In this document: piece after piece, positions 25,655 through 32,677 of the stretch
How positions within the stretch are numbered: the first letter of the stretch is position 1
Layout of the letters: each line of letters opens with the position of its first letter
Source: Qipengyuania seohaensis
Lineage (GTDB): Bacteria > Pseudomonadota > Alphaproteobacteria > Sphingomonadales > Sphingomonadaceae
Assembly (NCBI RefSeq): GCF_002795865.1
Contig: NZ_CP024920.1
Span: 2,205,001 to 2,269,000 of the forward strand
DNA: 64,000 nucleotides
Direction: 5' to 3'
Position numbers and translations under genes: made by a program
Notes under the pieces: generated by a model
Seen by the model: only the letters and a program-made list of their open reading frames with translations
What the model was told of the DNA's origin: nothing
Databases searched by the model: none

Positions 25655-26416
25655 ATGGGCGCATCCCCGAACATGACAACCAGCAACGGGCGGCAGGCTG
25701 CAATCGGCCTTGGGCTGGCTTTCGCCATTTTCGCAAGCTGGCTTACTCTGCACATCTTTGCGATGTTCGCGTTCGAACTCACCTGGCAGACACTCCCGAT
25801 CGCTCTGGCGATTGCGGTGGTGCAATGCTGGCTTTCGGTCGGTCTTTTCATCGTCAGCCATGATGCGATGCACGGATCGCTCGCGCCGGGCGGCGGCCGG
25901 CTCAATGGGCTGATCGGCGCAGTGCTGCTGTTCCTTTATGCAGGGTTTGGCTGGCGCAAGATGCGCGATGCGCATTTCGCCCATCACAAAGCTCCGGGCA
26001 CGGTGGACGACCCTGATTTCAGCGCCGACCATCCGACGCGGTTCTGGCCGTGGTACGGCACGTTCCTCAAACGCTATTTCGGATGGCAGTCCGTCCTGTT
26101 CGTCAGCAGTGTCGTGACGATATACTGGGCTGTATTCTCCATATCGGCCCTCAAGATCGTGCTGCTCTACGGGGCGCCCGCGATCGCTTCCTCGCTGCAG
26201 CTGTTTTACTTCGGCACTTATCGCCCGCACCGGCACGACGATATTGGCTTTGCCGACCGGCACAATGCACGCAGCGAAGCATTTTCAAGCCTTGCATCGC
26301 TCGCCAGCTGTTTCCATTTCGGCTATCACCACGAACACCACCTCGCGCCGCATGTCCCATGGTGGGGCCTGCCCCGCGCCCGAGAGACCATGTCGCTGCC
26401 AGGGACGTCCAAGTGA
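25655..26416 (+). CDS. crtW: Beta-carotene ketolase
   Basis: The 253-aa membrane protein shows the CrtW histidine boxes 'SHDAMHGSLAPG', 'HFAHHKAPGT' and 'FGYHHEHHLAPHVPWW', which bind a di-iron centre. It adds 4-keto groups to beta-ionone rings. The start at 25655 lacks a clear ribosome site; an ATG at 25673 is the alternative. It overlaps crtZ, so keto and hydroxy carotenoids of the astaxanthin type are expected. Confidence 0.93.
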   Translation: MGASPNMTTSNGRQAAIGLGLAFAIFASWLTLHIFAMFAFELTWQTLPIALAIAVVQCWLSVGLFIVSHDAMHGSLAPGGGRLNGLIGAVLLFLYAGFGWRKMRDAHFAHHKAPGTVDDPDFSADHPTRFWPWYGTFLKRYFGWQSVLFVSSVVTIYWAVFSISALKIVLLYGAPAIASSLQLFYFGTYRPHRHDDIGFADRHNARSEAFSSLASLASCFHFGYHHEHHLAPHVPWWGLPRARETMSLPGTSK

Positions 26417-26913
26417 GCATTCCCGCCATCCTCCTTACCGTAATCCTGTCGATCGCAGGGATGGAACTGTTCGCCTGGTGGGCGCACAAATACATCATGC
26501 ACGGCTGGGGCTGGGGGTGGCACCGCGACCATCACGAACCGCACGACAACGTGCTGGAGAAGAACGATCTTTACGCCGTGACATTCGGCACGATCGTCTT
26601 CGCAATGTTCGCCGTTGGATATATCTACTCCGACCTGCTGTGGTGGATCGCCTTCGGGATCACCTGCTACGGGCTGATCTACACCTTCGTCCACGATGGC
26701 CTCGTGCATCAGCGCTATTTCCGCTGGGTGCCCAAGAAAGGCTACGCCAAGCGGCTGGTCCAGGCACACAAGCTGCACCATGCGACCATCGGCAAGGAAG
26801 GCGGGGTGAGCTTCGGTTTCGTCCTCGCGCGCGATCCGGCGAAGCTGAAGGCCGAACTCAAGCGCCAGAAAGAAGCAGGGATCGCCACCGTACGCGAAAG
26901 CGCCGGAGCCTGA
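26413..26913 (+). CDS. crtZ: Beta-carotene hydroxylase
   Basis: A GTG at 26413, overlapping the crtW stop as GTGA, gives 166 aa. CrtZ histidine motifs are present: 'HKYIMHGWGWGWHRDHHEPH' and 'HDGLVHQRYF', then 'HKLHH'. It hydroxylates C3 of beta-ionone rings. The strict overlap with the ketolase suggests coupled synthesis of both enzymes. Confidence 0.94.
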   Translation: MSIPAILLTVILSIAGMELFAWWAHKYIMHGWGWGWHRDHHEPHDNVLEKNDLYAVTFGTIVFAMFAVGYIYSDLLWWIAFGITCYGLIYTFVHDGLVHQRYFRWVPKKGYAKRLVQAHKLHHATIGKEGGVSFGFVLARDPAKLKAELKRQKEAGIATVRESAGA

Positions 26914-26926
26914 GGCCCCGGCGCTT
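26898..26926 (+). terminator. Hairpin terminator at the end of crtWZ
   Basis: AAGCGCCGG (26898-26906) pairs with CCGGCGCTT (26918-26926), with the crtZ stop codon in the loop, followed by CGTGTTCT. The stem is strong but the U-tract is weak. Confidence 0.6.
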
Positions 26927-26950
26927 CGTGTTCTAATCGGTCTGTGCCGC

Positions 26951-27109
26951 TTAGCGGGCGTAGTTCACATACAGGCCGTGGATCAGTCCCGGAATGAAGC
27001 CCAGCAGCGTCAGCACGACATTGAGCAATGTGGTGCCGCTGAGCCCGTGCTTGGCAGCAACGCCAAGCGGGGGGAGCAGGATCGTGGCGATGAGAATGAG
27101 AATTGCCAT
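26951..27109 (-). CDS. YqaE/Pmp3-family small membrane protein
   Basis: The 52-aa product, MAILILIATILLPPLGVAAK... ending 'GLIHGLYVNYAR', has the two-helix Pmp3/YqaE pattern with 'LLPPLGV' and 'LLGFIPGLIHGLYV'. These proteins are linked to membrane potential and stress tolerance. It lies downstream of the psp-sufE-ybaN stretch on the same strand. Confidence 0.9.
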   Translation of the reverse strand: MAILILIATILLPPLGVAAKHGLSGTTLLNVVLTLLGFIPGLIHGLYVNYAR

Positions 27110-27189
27110 TTGAGAGTGTTCCTTTCGGTCGACCCTCCCATCCGTATGTTAGCCTAACGGACTGAAACGCATCGCGTTCCTGATACCGT

Positions 27190-27540
27190 CTATTCGTTGC
27201 GCGTGGCAATCCAGCTGCCGGCGATCACTAGGATGGCGATGGAAATGTAGTACCACGGCTCTCCCAGCGTATACCAGGTGAAGACAGCGCCCGTCGCCAT
27301 GGCTCCGATCGCCATTGTCTTTGCCCGGCGGCTGATTGCGCGGCGCTCACGCCAATCGCGCACTTGCGGACCCCACGTCGGGTGGTCGAGGATCTTCTTT
27401 TCCAGTTCCGGGCTGGAGCGGGCGAAAAAATAAACCGCCAGAAGCAGGAAGGGCACCGTCGGCATGATGGGCAGGAACGCCCCGATGGCGCCGAGTCCGA
27501 CGAACAGGAATCCACATGCGCGATAAATGTGTCGCCGCAT
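27190..27540 (-). CDS. YbaN-family (DUF454) inner membrane protein
   Basis: The 116 residues match DUF454: 'GLGAIGAFLPIMPTVPFLLL', 'FARSSPELEKKILDHPTWGP' and two or three membrane helices. Function is unknown in the family. It starts one base after sufE ends. Confidence 0.88.
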   Translation of the reverse strand: MRRHIYRACGFLFVGLGAIGAFLPIMPTVPFLLLAVYFFARSSPELEKKILDHPTWGPQVRDWRERRAISRRAKTMAIGAMATGAVFTWYTLGEPWYYISIAILVIAGSWIATRNE

Positions 27541-27541
27541 C

Positions 27542-27949
27542 CTAGGCGGCCGCGATCCGCGCGGCGTGCTCCTGCACCAGCGCGATCATGTTGGGCACGC
27601 CCTGCGTCCGGTTGCTGGAAAGCTGGTTCTTGAGATCGAAGGGATCGAGCGCGGCGGCGATGTCCATCTGCGCCACTTCTTTGGCAGGCTTGTCCTGTAC
27701 TGCCGATATCACGAGCGCCACGATGCCCTTGGTGATCGCGGCATTGCTGTCGGCCAGGAAATGCAGCTGGTCGGCATCGCCTGTCGGATAGACCCAGACC
27801 GCTGCCGAACATCCGCGCACAAGCGTGGCATCGGTTTTGAGCGGGTCGGGCATGGGTTCGAGGTCCCGTCCCAGCTCGATCAGCAGGCGATACCGCTCGT
27901 CGCCTTCGAGGAAGTCGTATTCTTCGGCAATGTCATTGAGTGAACGCAT
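27542..27949 (-). CDS. sufE: SufE-family sulfur acceptor
   Basis: Starting MRSLNDIAEEYDFLEGDERY, the 135-aa product has 'LIELGRDLEPMPDPLKTDAT' and the sulfur-accepting Cys in 'VRGCSAAVWV'. SufE accepts persulfide from SufS for Fe-S assembly. No other suf gene is nearby. Confidence 0.93.
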   Translation of the reverse strand: MRSLNDIAEEYDFLEGDERYRLLIELGRDLEPMPDPLKTDATLVRGCSAAVWVYPTGDADQLHFLADSNAAITKGIVALVISAVQDKPAKEVAQMDIAAALDPFDLKNQLSSNRTQGVPNMIALVQEHAARIAAA

Positions 27950-27992
27950 GGCGGCGGCATTTAGCCAGCTAAACCGGCGGCGTCCATCGCAC

Positions 27993-28166
27993 TCAGCCGG
28001 CCAGCCCTCCGGGGCGGGTAAATGCATAGTAGATGACGTAAAACCAGCCGAAAAATCCCTGGATTATCGCCCAGAGGATCGATTGGTGCTGGCTCCAGCT
28101 GATGGCGACGGCGATCGCGCTGCCTAGGCCGATACCGGCCTGCGCTGCATTGTTGGTCGCGCTCAC
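27993..28166 (-). CDS. Small membrane protein at the end of the psp cluster, 57 aa
   Basis: A GTG at 28166 overlaps the preceding stop as GTGA. The product is MSATNNAAQAGIGLGSAIAV..., then 'ILWAIIQGFFGWFYVIYYAF' and a short polar end. One or two hydrophobic segments are visible. It lacks the shared coiled-coil motif of its upstream neighbours. Unrecognised, but the coupled start supports it. Confidence 0.7.
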   Translation of the reverse strand: MSATNNAAQAGIGLGSAIAVAISWSQHQSILWAIIQGFFGWFYVIYYAFTRPGGLAG

Positions 28167-28399
28167 AGGTCCACTCCGCTGGCAATCGCTTCGAGCTTCT
28201 TGATCCGCTCGCGCAGGTCGGCAAGTTCGATACGGGCCGCGCCCATCGCGCTGCCGGTGTCTTCGGGTACGGGCGCATCATGTTCCAGCTGGCGGCGTTT
28301 GAATTCGATCCAGTCGTGCCATGCCCTGAGCAGGGTGCCGGCGACAATTACCAGGCCGATCAGCGCAGCGCCTGCGATTATGAGTGTCGGTTCGAACAT
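28163..28399 (-). CDS. PspB-like membrane/coiled-coil protein (short paralogue), 78 aa
   Basis: An N-terminal membrane helix (MFEPTLIIAGAALIGLVIVA) is followed by a charged stretch and a coiled coil ending 'LADLRERIKKLEAIASGVDL', which stops shortly after the 'LE-I' core shared by the whole array. It seems to be a truncated member lacking the 'IE-LRD' tail. It overlaps the 57-aa gene by four bases. Confidence 0.7.
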   Translation of the reverse strand: MFEPTLIIAGAALIGLVIVAGTLLRAWHDWIEFKRRQLEHDAPVPEDTGSAMGAARIELADLRERIKKLEAIASGVDL

Positions 28400-28431
28400 T
28401 TCCCCATGTCCTCCTTGAACCCGGATGGTCC

Positions 28432-28725
28432 TCAGTTTTCCTTTTCGACCTGCTTGTCGCGCAGGGCCTCGATCTCGGCGGAAATCCGCCGCGTTTCGTT
28501 CGCGTCGAGCGAATTGCCGTCGGTGGCGATGCGCTCCAGTACCTTGATGCGTTCGCGCAGGTTTTCGATTTCACGCTGGGCTTCGGGATCGTCATTCTTC
28601 CCGACCCACTGCTGGTTGCCCTGCTTGTCCTCGATAATGCCTGCCTGCGCGCGATATTTCGCTGCCATGACCTTGCCGATAGCGACGATCATGACGATCA
28701 GGACTACTGCGATAGGCCAGTTCAT
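28432..28725 (-). CDS. PspB-like membrane/coiled-coil paralogue, 97 aa
   Basis: An N-terminal helix (MNWPIAVVLIVMIVAIGKVM) is followed by 'ENLRERIKVLERIATDGNSL' and 'RRISAEIEALRDKQVEKEN'. The 'RERI-x-VLE' core matches PspB, whose C-terminus in enterics has RERIQALESIL. The ATG overlaps the previous gene's stop by four bases. Probably a membrane partner of PspA or PspC; individual role unknown. Confidence 0.75.
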   Translation of the reverse strand: MNWPIAVVLIVMIVAIGKVMAAKYRAQAGIIEDKQGNQQWVGKNDDPEAQREIENLRERIKVLERIATDGNSLDANETRRISAEIEALRDKQVEKEN

Positions 28726-29036
28726 CGCGCGGTCTCCACTCTGGCGGGCAAGTCCTCGATCTGATGAAGGTCGCGCAGTTCGTCGATCTGGGAAGCCAGA
28801 GCGTGATTGCTGTCGGTGGCAATGCGCTCGAGTACGCGGAGACGCTCCTCGATCTTGCTGTAGTCGCCCTTGGAGTAGCGCGCCTCTTCGGCCTTTGCCT
28901 CGGCTTCTCGGACCTTCAACTCCGCGCGGCGTTCTTCATGCTCGACCTGGCGCCGGTGGATGAGAATACCGGTGGTCATGGCCAGCAGCGCCACAGTCAG
29001 GACGAAGGCGAAAATCAGGATCAGGTTCGCATCCAT
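28722..29036 (-). CDS. PspB-like membrane/coiled-coil paralogue, 104 aa
   Basis: The membrane helix (MDANLILIFAFVLTVALLAM) leads to a long charged coil ('RRAELKVREAEAKAEEARYS'), then 'IEERLRVLERIATDSNHALA' and 'SQIDELRDL'. Same architecture as its neighbours with a longer coil. It shares one base with the preceding gene's stop and overlaps the next gene by four. Confidence 0.75.
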   Translation of the reverse strand: MDANLILIFAFVLTVALLAMTTGILIHRRQVEHEERRAELKVREAEAKAEEARYSKGDYSKIEERLRVLERIATDSNHALASQIDELRDLHQIEDLPARVETAR

Positions 29037-29347
29037 CAGTTGGTCTCCGACTTGTCGCGCAAGCGGTCGATCTCGTTCGTGAGATGATAGCCGCTGTCGG
29101 TAACGATGCGTTCGACATTCCCCATACGGTCCTTGAGCGAACCCAGTTCAGCGCGCAGTTCGGCGTTTTCCTGGGTGAGCAGCTTGACCCGCTCCACAGC
29201 CTGATCGTTCTTCGGATAGACGGACTTGCCCCAGCTGTTTTCCAGCGGATAGCCGTTCTTTATCCGCAACCAGGTCGTAACCACCCAGCCGCCCGTCATG
29301 ATGGCTACACCGGCGATGATTGCGGTTTCGGTGAAGAATTCCATCAT
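29036..29347 (-). CDS. PspB-like membrane/coiled-coil paralogue, 103 aa
   Basis: After the membrane helix (about residues 5-27, 'AIIAGVAIMTGGWVVTTWL') comes a loop and coiled coil with 'GSLKDRMGNVERIVTDSGYH' and 'LTNEIDRLRDK'. The start is an ATGATG overlapping the upstream TGA. It is the third of four full-length tandem paralogues. Confidence 0.75.
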   Translation of the reverse strand: MMEFFTETAIIAGVAIMTGGWVVTTWLRIKNGYPLENSWGKSVYPKNDQAVERVKLLTQENAELRAELGSLKDRMGNVERIVTDSGYHLTNEIDRLRDKSETN

Positions 29348-29649
29348 GCTTTCTCCCTGTTAAGCGTTCCGAGGGGGACACCGTTGCCATCGTCATCGAC
29401 GCGGCGCTGGTCCCGAAGTGCCTCTATCTGCGTGGCGACATCGTAACCCTTGTCGGTCACGATCCGCTCCAGCACCTGAACGCGGTCTTCCAGTTGCTGC
29501 ACCTTGCTGGCGTATTGCGCTGCCTGTTCGGCAGTTGCCTGCGCGGTAGTCTGAATGTTCATTTCGGCGAGCTTCTGCTGGTGCCTGGTCCAGATCGCGA
29601 CGATCGGGATGCTCAGCGCCAGGATCGGTATCAAAAGCGCGGGATCCAT
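29344..29649 (-). CDS. PspB-like membrane/coiled-coil paralogue, 101 aa
   Basis: The membrane helix is MDPALLIPILALSIPIVAIW. 'KVQQLEDRVQVLERIVTDKG' and 'YDVATQIEALRDQRRVDDD' follow. It is the member nearest pspC and 25 bases downstream of it. The sequence shows the repeat family; the grouping with PspB is inference from topology, size and the shared motif. Confidence 0.75.
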   Translation of the reverse strand: MDPALLIPILALSIPIVAIWTRHQQKLAEMNIQTTAQATAEQAAQYASKVQQLEDRVQVLERIVTDKGYDVATQIEALRDQRRVDDDGNGVPLGTLNREKA

Positions 29650-29674
29650 ATTCTCTCTCCCCCTCGGCCCGGCC

Positions 29675-30049
29675 TTAGCGCAGGCGTTCGATTTCGGCCG
29701 TGAGGCGCGGGTTGTTGCTGACGTAGAAGGTTTCGACGTCGGCCAGGCGGCGATCGATGTCCTTCATCTTGCCGCGGATTTCGCGGGCCGTACGCTTGGG
29801 GTTCTGCCGCACGCCCTGCCAGTACTTCTGTTCGGCAGGCTCGGAGTAGAGGTGTGCAGGCTTCTTGTTCAGCAGGATGCCGGCAACGAAGTAGGCGAGG
29901 ATCGGCCAGCCCATCGAGACGGCCAGGATCAGGAAGCCCAGGCGGATCCACAGGGCGTTGACGCCGGTGTAGTCCGCGATGCCGGAGAGAACCCCCATGA
30001 ACTTCGCGTTCTGCTTGTCACGATAAAGAGTGGTGCGGGGGGAGTTCAC
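29675..30049 (-). CDS. pspC: Phage shock protein C
   Basis: The 124-aa product has the PspC domain ('TTLYRDKQNAKFMGVLSGIA', 'DYTGVNALWIRLGFLILAV', second helix 'GWPILAYFVAGILL'). It ends 'DRRLADVETFYVSNNPRLTA' plus 'EIERLR', so its tail carries the same motif as the paralogues. PspC sits in the inner membrane and links stress sensing to PspA. It overlaps pspB by four bases. Confidence 0.9.
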   Translation of the reverse strand: MNSPRTTLYRDKQNAKFMGVLSGIADYTGVNALWIRLGFLILAVSMGWPILAYFVAGILLNKKPAHLYSEPAEQKYWQGVRQNPKRTAREIRGKMKDIDRRLADVETFYVSNNPRLTAEIERLR

Positions 30050-30342
30050 TTCGATGCTCCTTTTTTCTCGGCAATCAGCTGTTCGAGTTCGCGCAGCTGC
30101 TCATTGTCCTGCTCGCTGTCGTGGACGAGGCGGGCGGGGCGGAATTCGGGGTTGTCGGAAGCGACGAGGCGCTCGACAGTGTCCATCCGGTCATCGAGGC
30201 GCTTGGCGAGATTGTAGAGCTCTTCCAGCAGCGCTTCGTCGTCGGTGGTGATGGTGGCGGATGTCTTCCACTTCGTGATGTAGTGCAGGACGATCCACGG
30301 CAGGGCGATGAAGATCGCCACGATTGCAAAAATCTCGTCCAT
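30046..30342 (-). CDS. pspB: Phage shock protein B
   Basis: The 98-aa product has a membrane helix ('IFAIVAIFIALPWIVLHYIT'), the PspB core 'LAKRLDDRMDTVERLVASDN' and a longer C-terminal coiled coil than enteric PspB. It lies 3 bases after pspA and overlaps pspC. Confidence 0.9.
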   Translation of the reverse strand: MDEIFAIVAIFIALPWIVLHYITKWKTSATITTDDEALLEELYNLAKRLDDRMDTVERLVASDNPEFRPARLVHDSEQDNEQLRELEQLIAEKKGASK

Positions 30343-30345
30343 GGA

Positions 30346-31035
30346 TCAGTCCTCCTTCTTCGCGTCGGGCTTGCCGAGCGCTTTTTTCATCTGTTCAAGC
30401 TCATCGTCGATCGCATCGGCGCCTTCGAGCGCAGCGATCTCGTCGGACAGGCTGGGCTGCTTGCTGCCATCCGATATGGAAAGCGCTTCGGCACGGCCTT
30501 CGGCATAGTCGACCCGGCGTTCCAGCTGGTCGAAACGGCTGAGCGCATCGTCGACGCGGTCTTCGGTCATCAGGCTGCGCAGTTTGACCCGGTTCTCCGC
30601 GCTTTCCAGGCGGGCGGCGATCGCAGTCTGGCGGCTGCGTGCTTCGCGCAGGCGGTTCTGCAGCTTCTGGATGTCCTGCTCGTAAGCGCGCAGCGCGTCG
30701 TCGAGAACGGCGATCTCCTGCTTGAGCTGGTCGCTCATGTCGGCAGCCTTCTTTTTCTCGACGAGGGCTGCGCGGGCAAGATCCTCGCGATCCTTAGATA
30801 GCGCGAGAGCCGCTTTCTCGCCCCAGTCGGCCTGGAGCTTGTCCAGCTTGACCGTGTGGCGGTGCATTTCCTTCTGGTCCGCGATCGTGCGCGCCGCGCT
30901 GGCGCGGACTTCCACCAGGGTTTCCTCCATCTCGAGGATGATCATGCGGATCATCTTCTGCGGATCATCCGCCTTGTCGAGCATGTCGTTGAAGTTGGCG
31001 GCGACGATATCGCGGGTTCTGCTGAAAATGCCCAT
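30346..31035 (-). CDS. pspA: Phage shock protein A
   Basis: Starting MGIFSRTRDIVAANFNDMLD at 31035 with GGAG about 9 bases upstream, the 229-aa helical protein is a standard ESCRT-III-like PspA ('DPQKMIRMIILEMEETLVEV'). It binds stressed inner membrane and holds PspF inactive. The same frame stays open upstream to a GTG at 31218 that overlaps the 50-aa gene as GTGA; this would add 61 basic residues and give a 290-aa form. The shorter start is preferred by family length. Confidence 0.93.
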   Translation of the reverse strand: MGIFSRTRDIVAANFNDMLDKADDPQKMIRMIILEMEETLVEVRASAARTIADQKEMHRHTVKLDKLQADWGEKAALALSKDREDLARAALVEKKKAADMSDQLKQEIAVLDDALRAYEQDIQKLQNRLREARSRQTAIAARLESAENRVKLRSLMTEDRVDDALSRFDQLERRVDYAEGRAEALSISDGSKQPSLSDEIAALEGADAIDDELEQMKKALGKPDAKKED

Positions 31036-31214
31036 CAAGGGTGCTCCGGTTGAGAAAAATTCATTGATCTTCGTATTCACTGTTTCGGGATTGGTCCAAT
31101 CTCTTGCGCGCTGCGCTTCGCGATCGATCCGTGCAAGGCGCTTGCCATGCGGCTTGGGGGGACGGGCCGAAGCGTCGGGACTAGTGCGCTCCGGCCCGAG
31201 GGGGGTATTGTCGG

Positions 31215-31367
31215 TCACGCGATTTCTACCTGCTCGTAGGAAGCGACGACCGCGACCGGGCTGGTCAGGGAGATCTGCGAGCTCAGCACGACGAAGGCCG
31301 TCATGGCCGCGATGCTGGCAAGGGCAGCTTGTCCGAGCTGGGTCTGGAAGAATTTGCGGTCGTACAT
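31215..31367 (-). CDS. Small membrane protein leading the psp operon, 50 aa
   Basis: MYDRKFFQTQLGQAALASIA... has one hydrophobic segment ('ALASIAAMTAFVVLSSQISL') and ends 'SYEQVEIA'. GGGAGGA lies 7 bases before the ATG at 31367, and the gene is the first after the sigma-54 promoter. Unrecognised; a sensor or membrane anchor of the Psp response is conceivable. Confidence 0.7.
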   Translation of the reverse strand: MYDRKFFQTQLGQAALASIAAMTAFVVLSSQISLTSPVAVVASYEQVEIA

Positions 31368-31409
31368 GGTTGTCCTCCCTGGACTGGAATGCGTTGTTGT
31401 CCTGTGTTC

Positions 31410-31427
31410 AGCAAAGGCCGTGCCAAA
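31410..31427 (-). promoter_or_regulatory. Sigma-54 promoter of the psp operon
   Basis: On the minus strand the sequence TTGGCACGGCCTTTGCT matches the sigma-54 consensus TGGCAC-N5-TTGC exactly, with GG and GC separated by 10 bases. The start site would fall near 31399, about 32 bases before the 50-aa gene. PspF, the cognate enhancer-binding protein, is encoded divergently. Confidence 0.92.
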
Positions 31428-31525
31428 ACGCATAAAGCGCGGAAATTCAATGGTTTTGAAATTTTCGACGAACGTCATGATGGCGGGTATTGCCAACCCT
31501 TGGGAAAATTCCCTATCTATTGGTC

Positions 31526-32551
31526 ATGGAGCGGGAAAATCAGTTCATTGGGCAGTCCGGCGCCTTCCTGGACGCGGTCGAGCGGACCAGCCGTGCAGCG
31601 CCCATGCGGCGCCCCGTCCTCGTGATCGGCGAGCGCGGGACCGGCAAGGAACTGATCGCCGAACGCCTCCACCGCCTATCCACCCGCTGGGACGAACCGC
31701 TCGTCACCATGAACTGCGCGGCGCTTCCTGAAACGCTGATCGAGGCCGAGCTGTTCGGACACGAGGCCGGAGCGTTTACCGGTGCTACCAAACAACGCGC
31801 CGGAAGGTTCGAGGAGGCCGACAAAGGTACTCTGTTTCTCGACGAACTGGGTACTCTGTCGATGGGGGCGCAAGAGAGGCTGCTGAGGGCAGTCGAATAC
31901 GGCGAGGTTACGCGGATCGGTTCGTCGCGTCCCATGCGTGTGGATGTACGAATTGTCGCGGCAACGAACGAGGACCTCCCCGCCAAGGCAGAGCGCGGCG
32001 AGTTTCGCGCCGACCTTCTCGACCGGCTCAGCTTCGAGGTCATCACGCTCCCTCCCCTGCGTGTACGCGAGGGGGATATCGGCGTGCTGGCGGACTATTT
32101 CGGCCGCCGTATGGGGGCGGAGCTCGGCTGGGAGGCCTGGCCTGGCTTTGCGGAGCATGTCGCCAAGGAGCTCGAAGAGCACCCTTGGCCCGGCAATGTC
32201 CGTGAGCTGCGCAACGTGGTCGAGCGTGCGGTGTATCGCTGGGACGATTGGGAGGCACCCATCGGCCATGTGCAGTTCGACCCGTTCGACAGCCCCTGGA
32301 AGCCGATTTCCCCGACCATACCGAAGAAAGAAGCGGCTGAGCAGTCCGCGCCCGCTACCGCCCATTCGGCACCCGAGCTCGATCAGGTCGAGGACCTCAG
32401 AGCCGCTGTAGACCAGCACGAGCGTACGATCCTTGAGCATGCCCTGGGCAAGCACCGCTGGAACCAGCGGCAGACGGCCAAGGCTCTGGGTCTCAGTTAC
32501 GACCAGCTGCGTCACGCAATCAAGAAGCACGGCTTGATGGAAGGGCAATAG
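31526..32551 (+). CDS. pspF: Psp operon transcriptional activator (sigma-54 enhancer-binding protein)
   Basis: The 341-aa product starts directly with the AAA+ domain and no receiver domain, as PspF does: Walker A 'GERGTGKE' (35-42), 'GAFTGA' loop (82-87) for sigma-54 contact, Walker B 'TLFLDELG', and a C-terminal Fis-like helix-turn-helix ('NQRQTAKALGLSYDQLRHAI'). It is divergent from the psp operon across 158 bases. Confidence 0.93.
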   Translation: MERENQFIGQSGAFLDAVERTSRAAPMRRPVLVIGERGTGKELIAERLHRLSTRWDEPLVTMNCAALPETLIEAELFGHEAGAFTGATKQRAGRFEEADKGTLFLDELGTLSMGAQERLLRAVEYGEVTRIGSSRPMRVDVRIVAATNEDLPAKAERGEFRADLLDRLSFEVITLPPLRVREGDIGVLADYFGRRMGAELGWEAWPGFAEHVAKELEEHPWPGNVRELRNVVERAVYRWDDWEAPIGHVQFDPFDSPWKPISPTIPKKEAAEQSAPATAHSAPELDQVEDLRAAVDQHERTILEHALGKHRWNQRQTAKALGLSYDQLRHAIKKHGLMEGQ

Positions 32552-32677
32552 GAGAGGGCGGCCGACTGCTCGTCCTGTCGCAAACCGGCCACAGGCGGGG
32601 GAATATTCCTAAAACCGTATTGCCGCGCAGGTAATGTTCGGTATGTCTCCGCCCAGGGACTGGGAATTTTTCGAATA

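Noticed and set aside
27993..30049. CRISPR or DNA-level tandem repeat in the psp array
   Set aside because: The similarity is at protein level; no regularly spaced identical DNA repeats were seen, and no CRISPR-like array was noticed elsewhere in the window.
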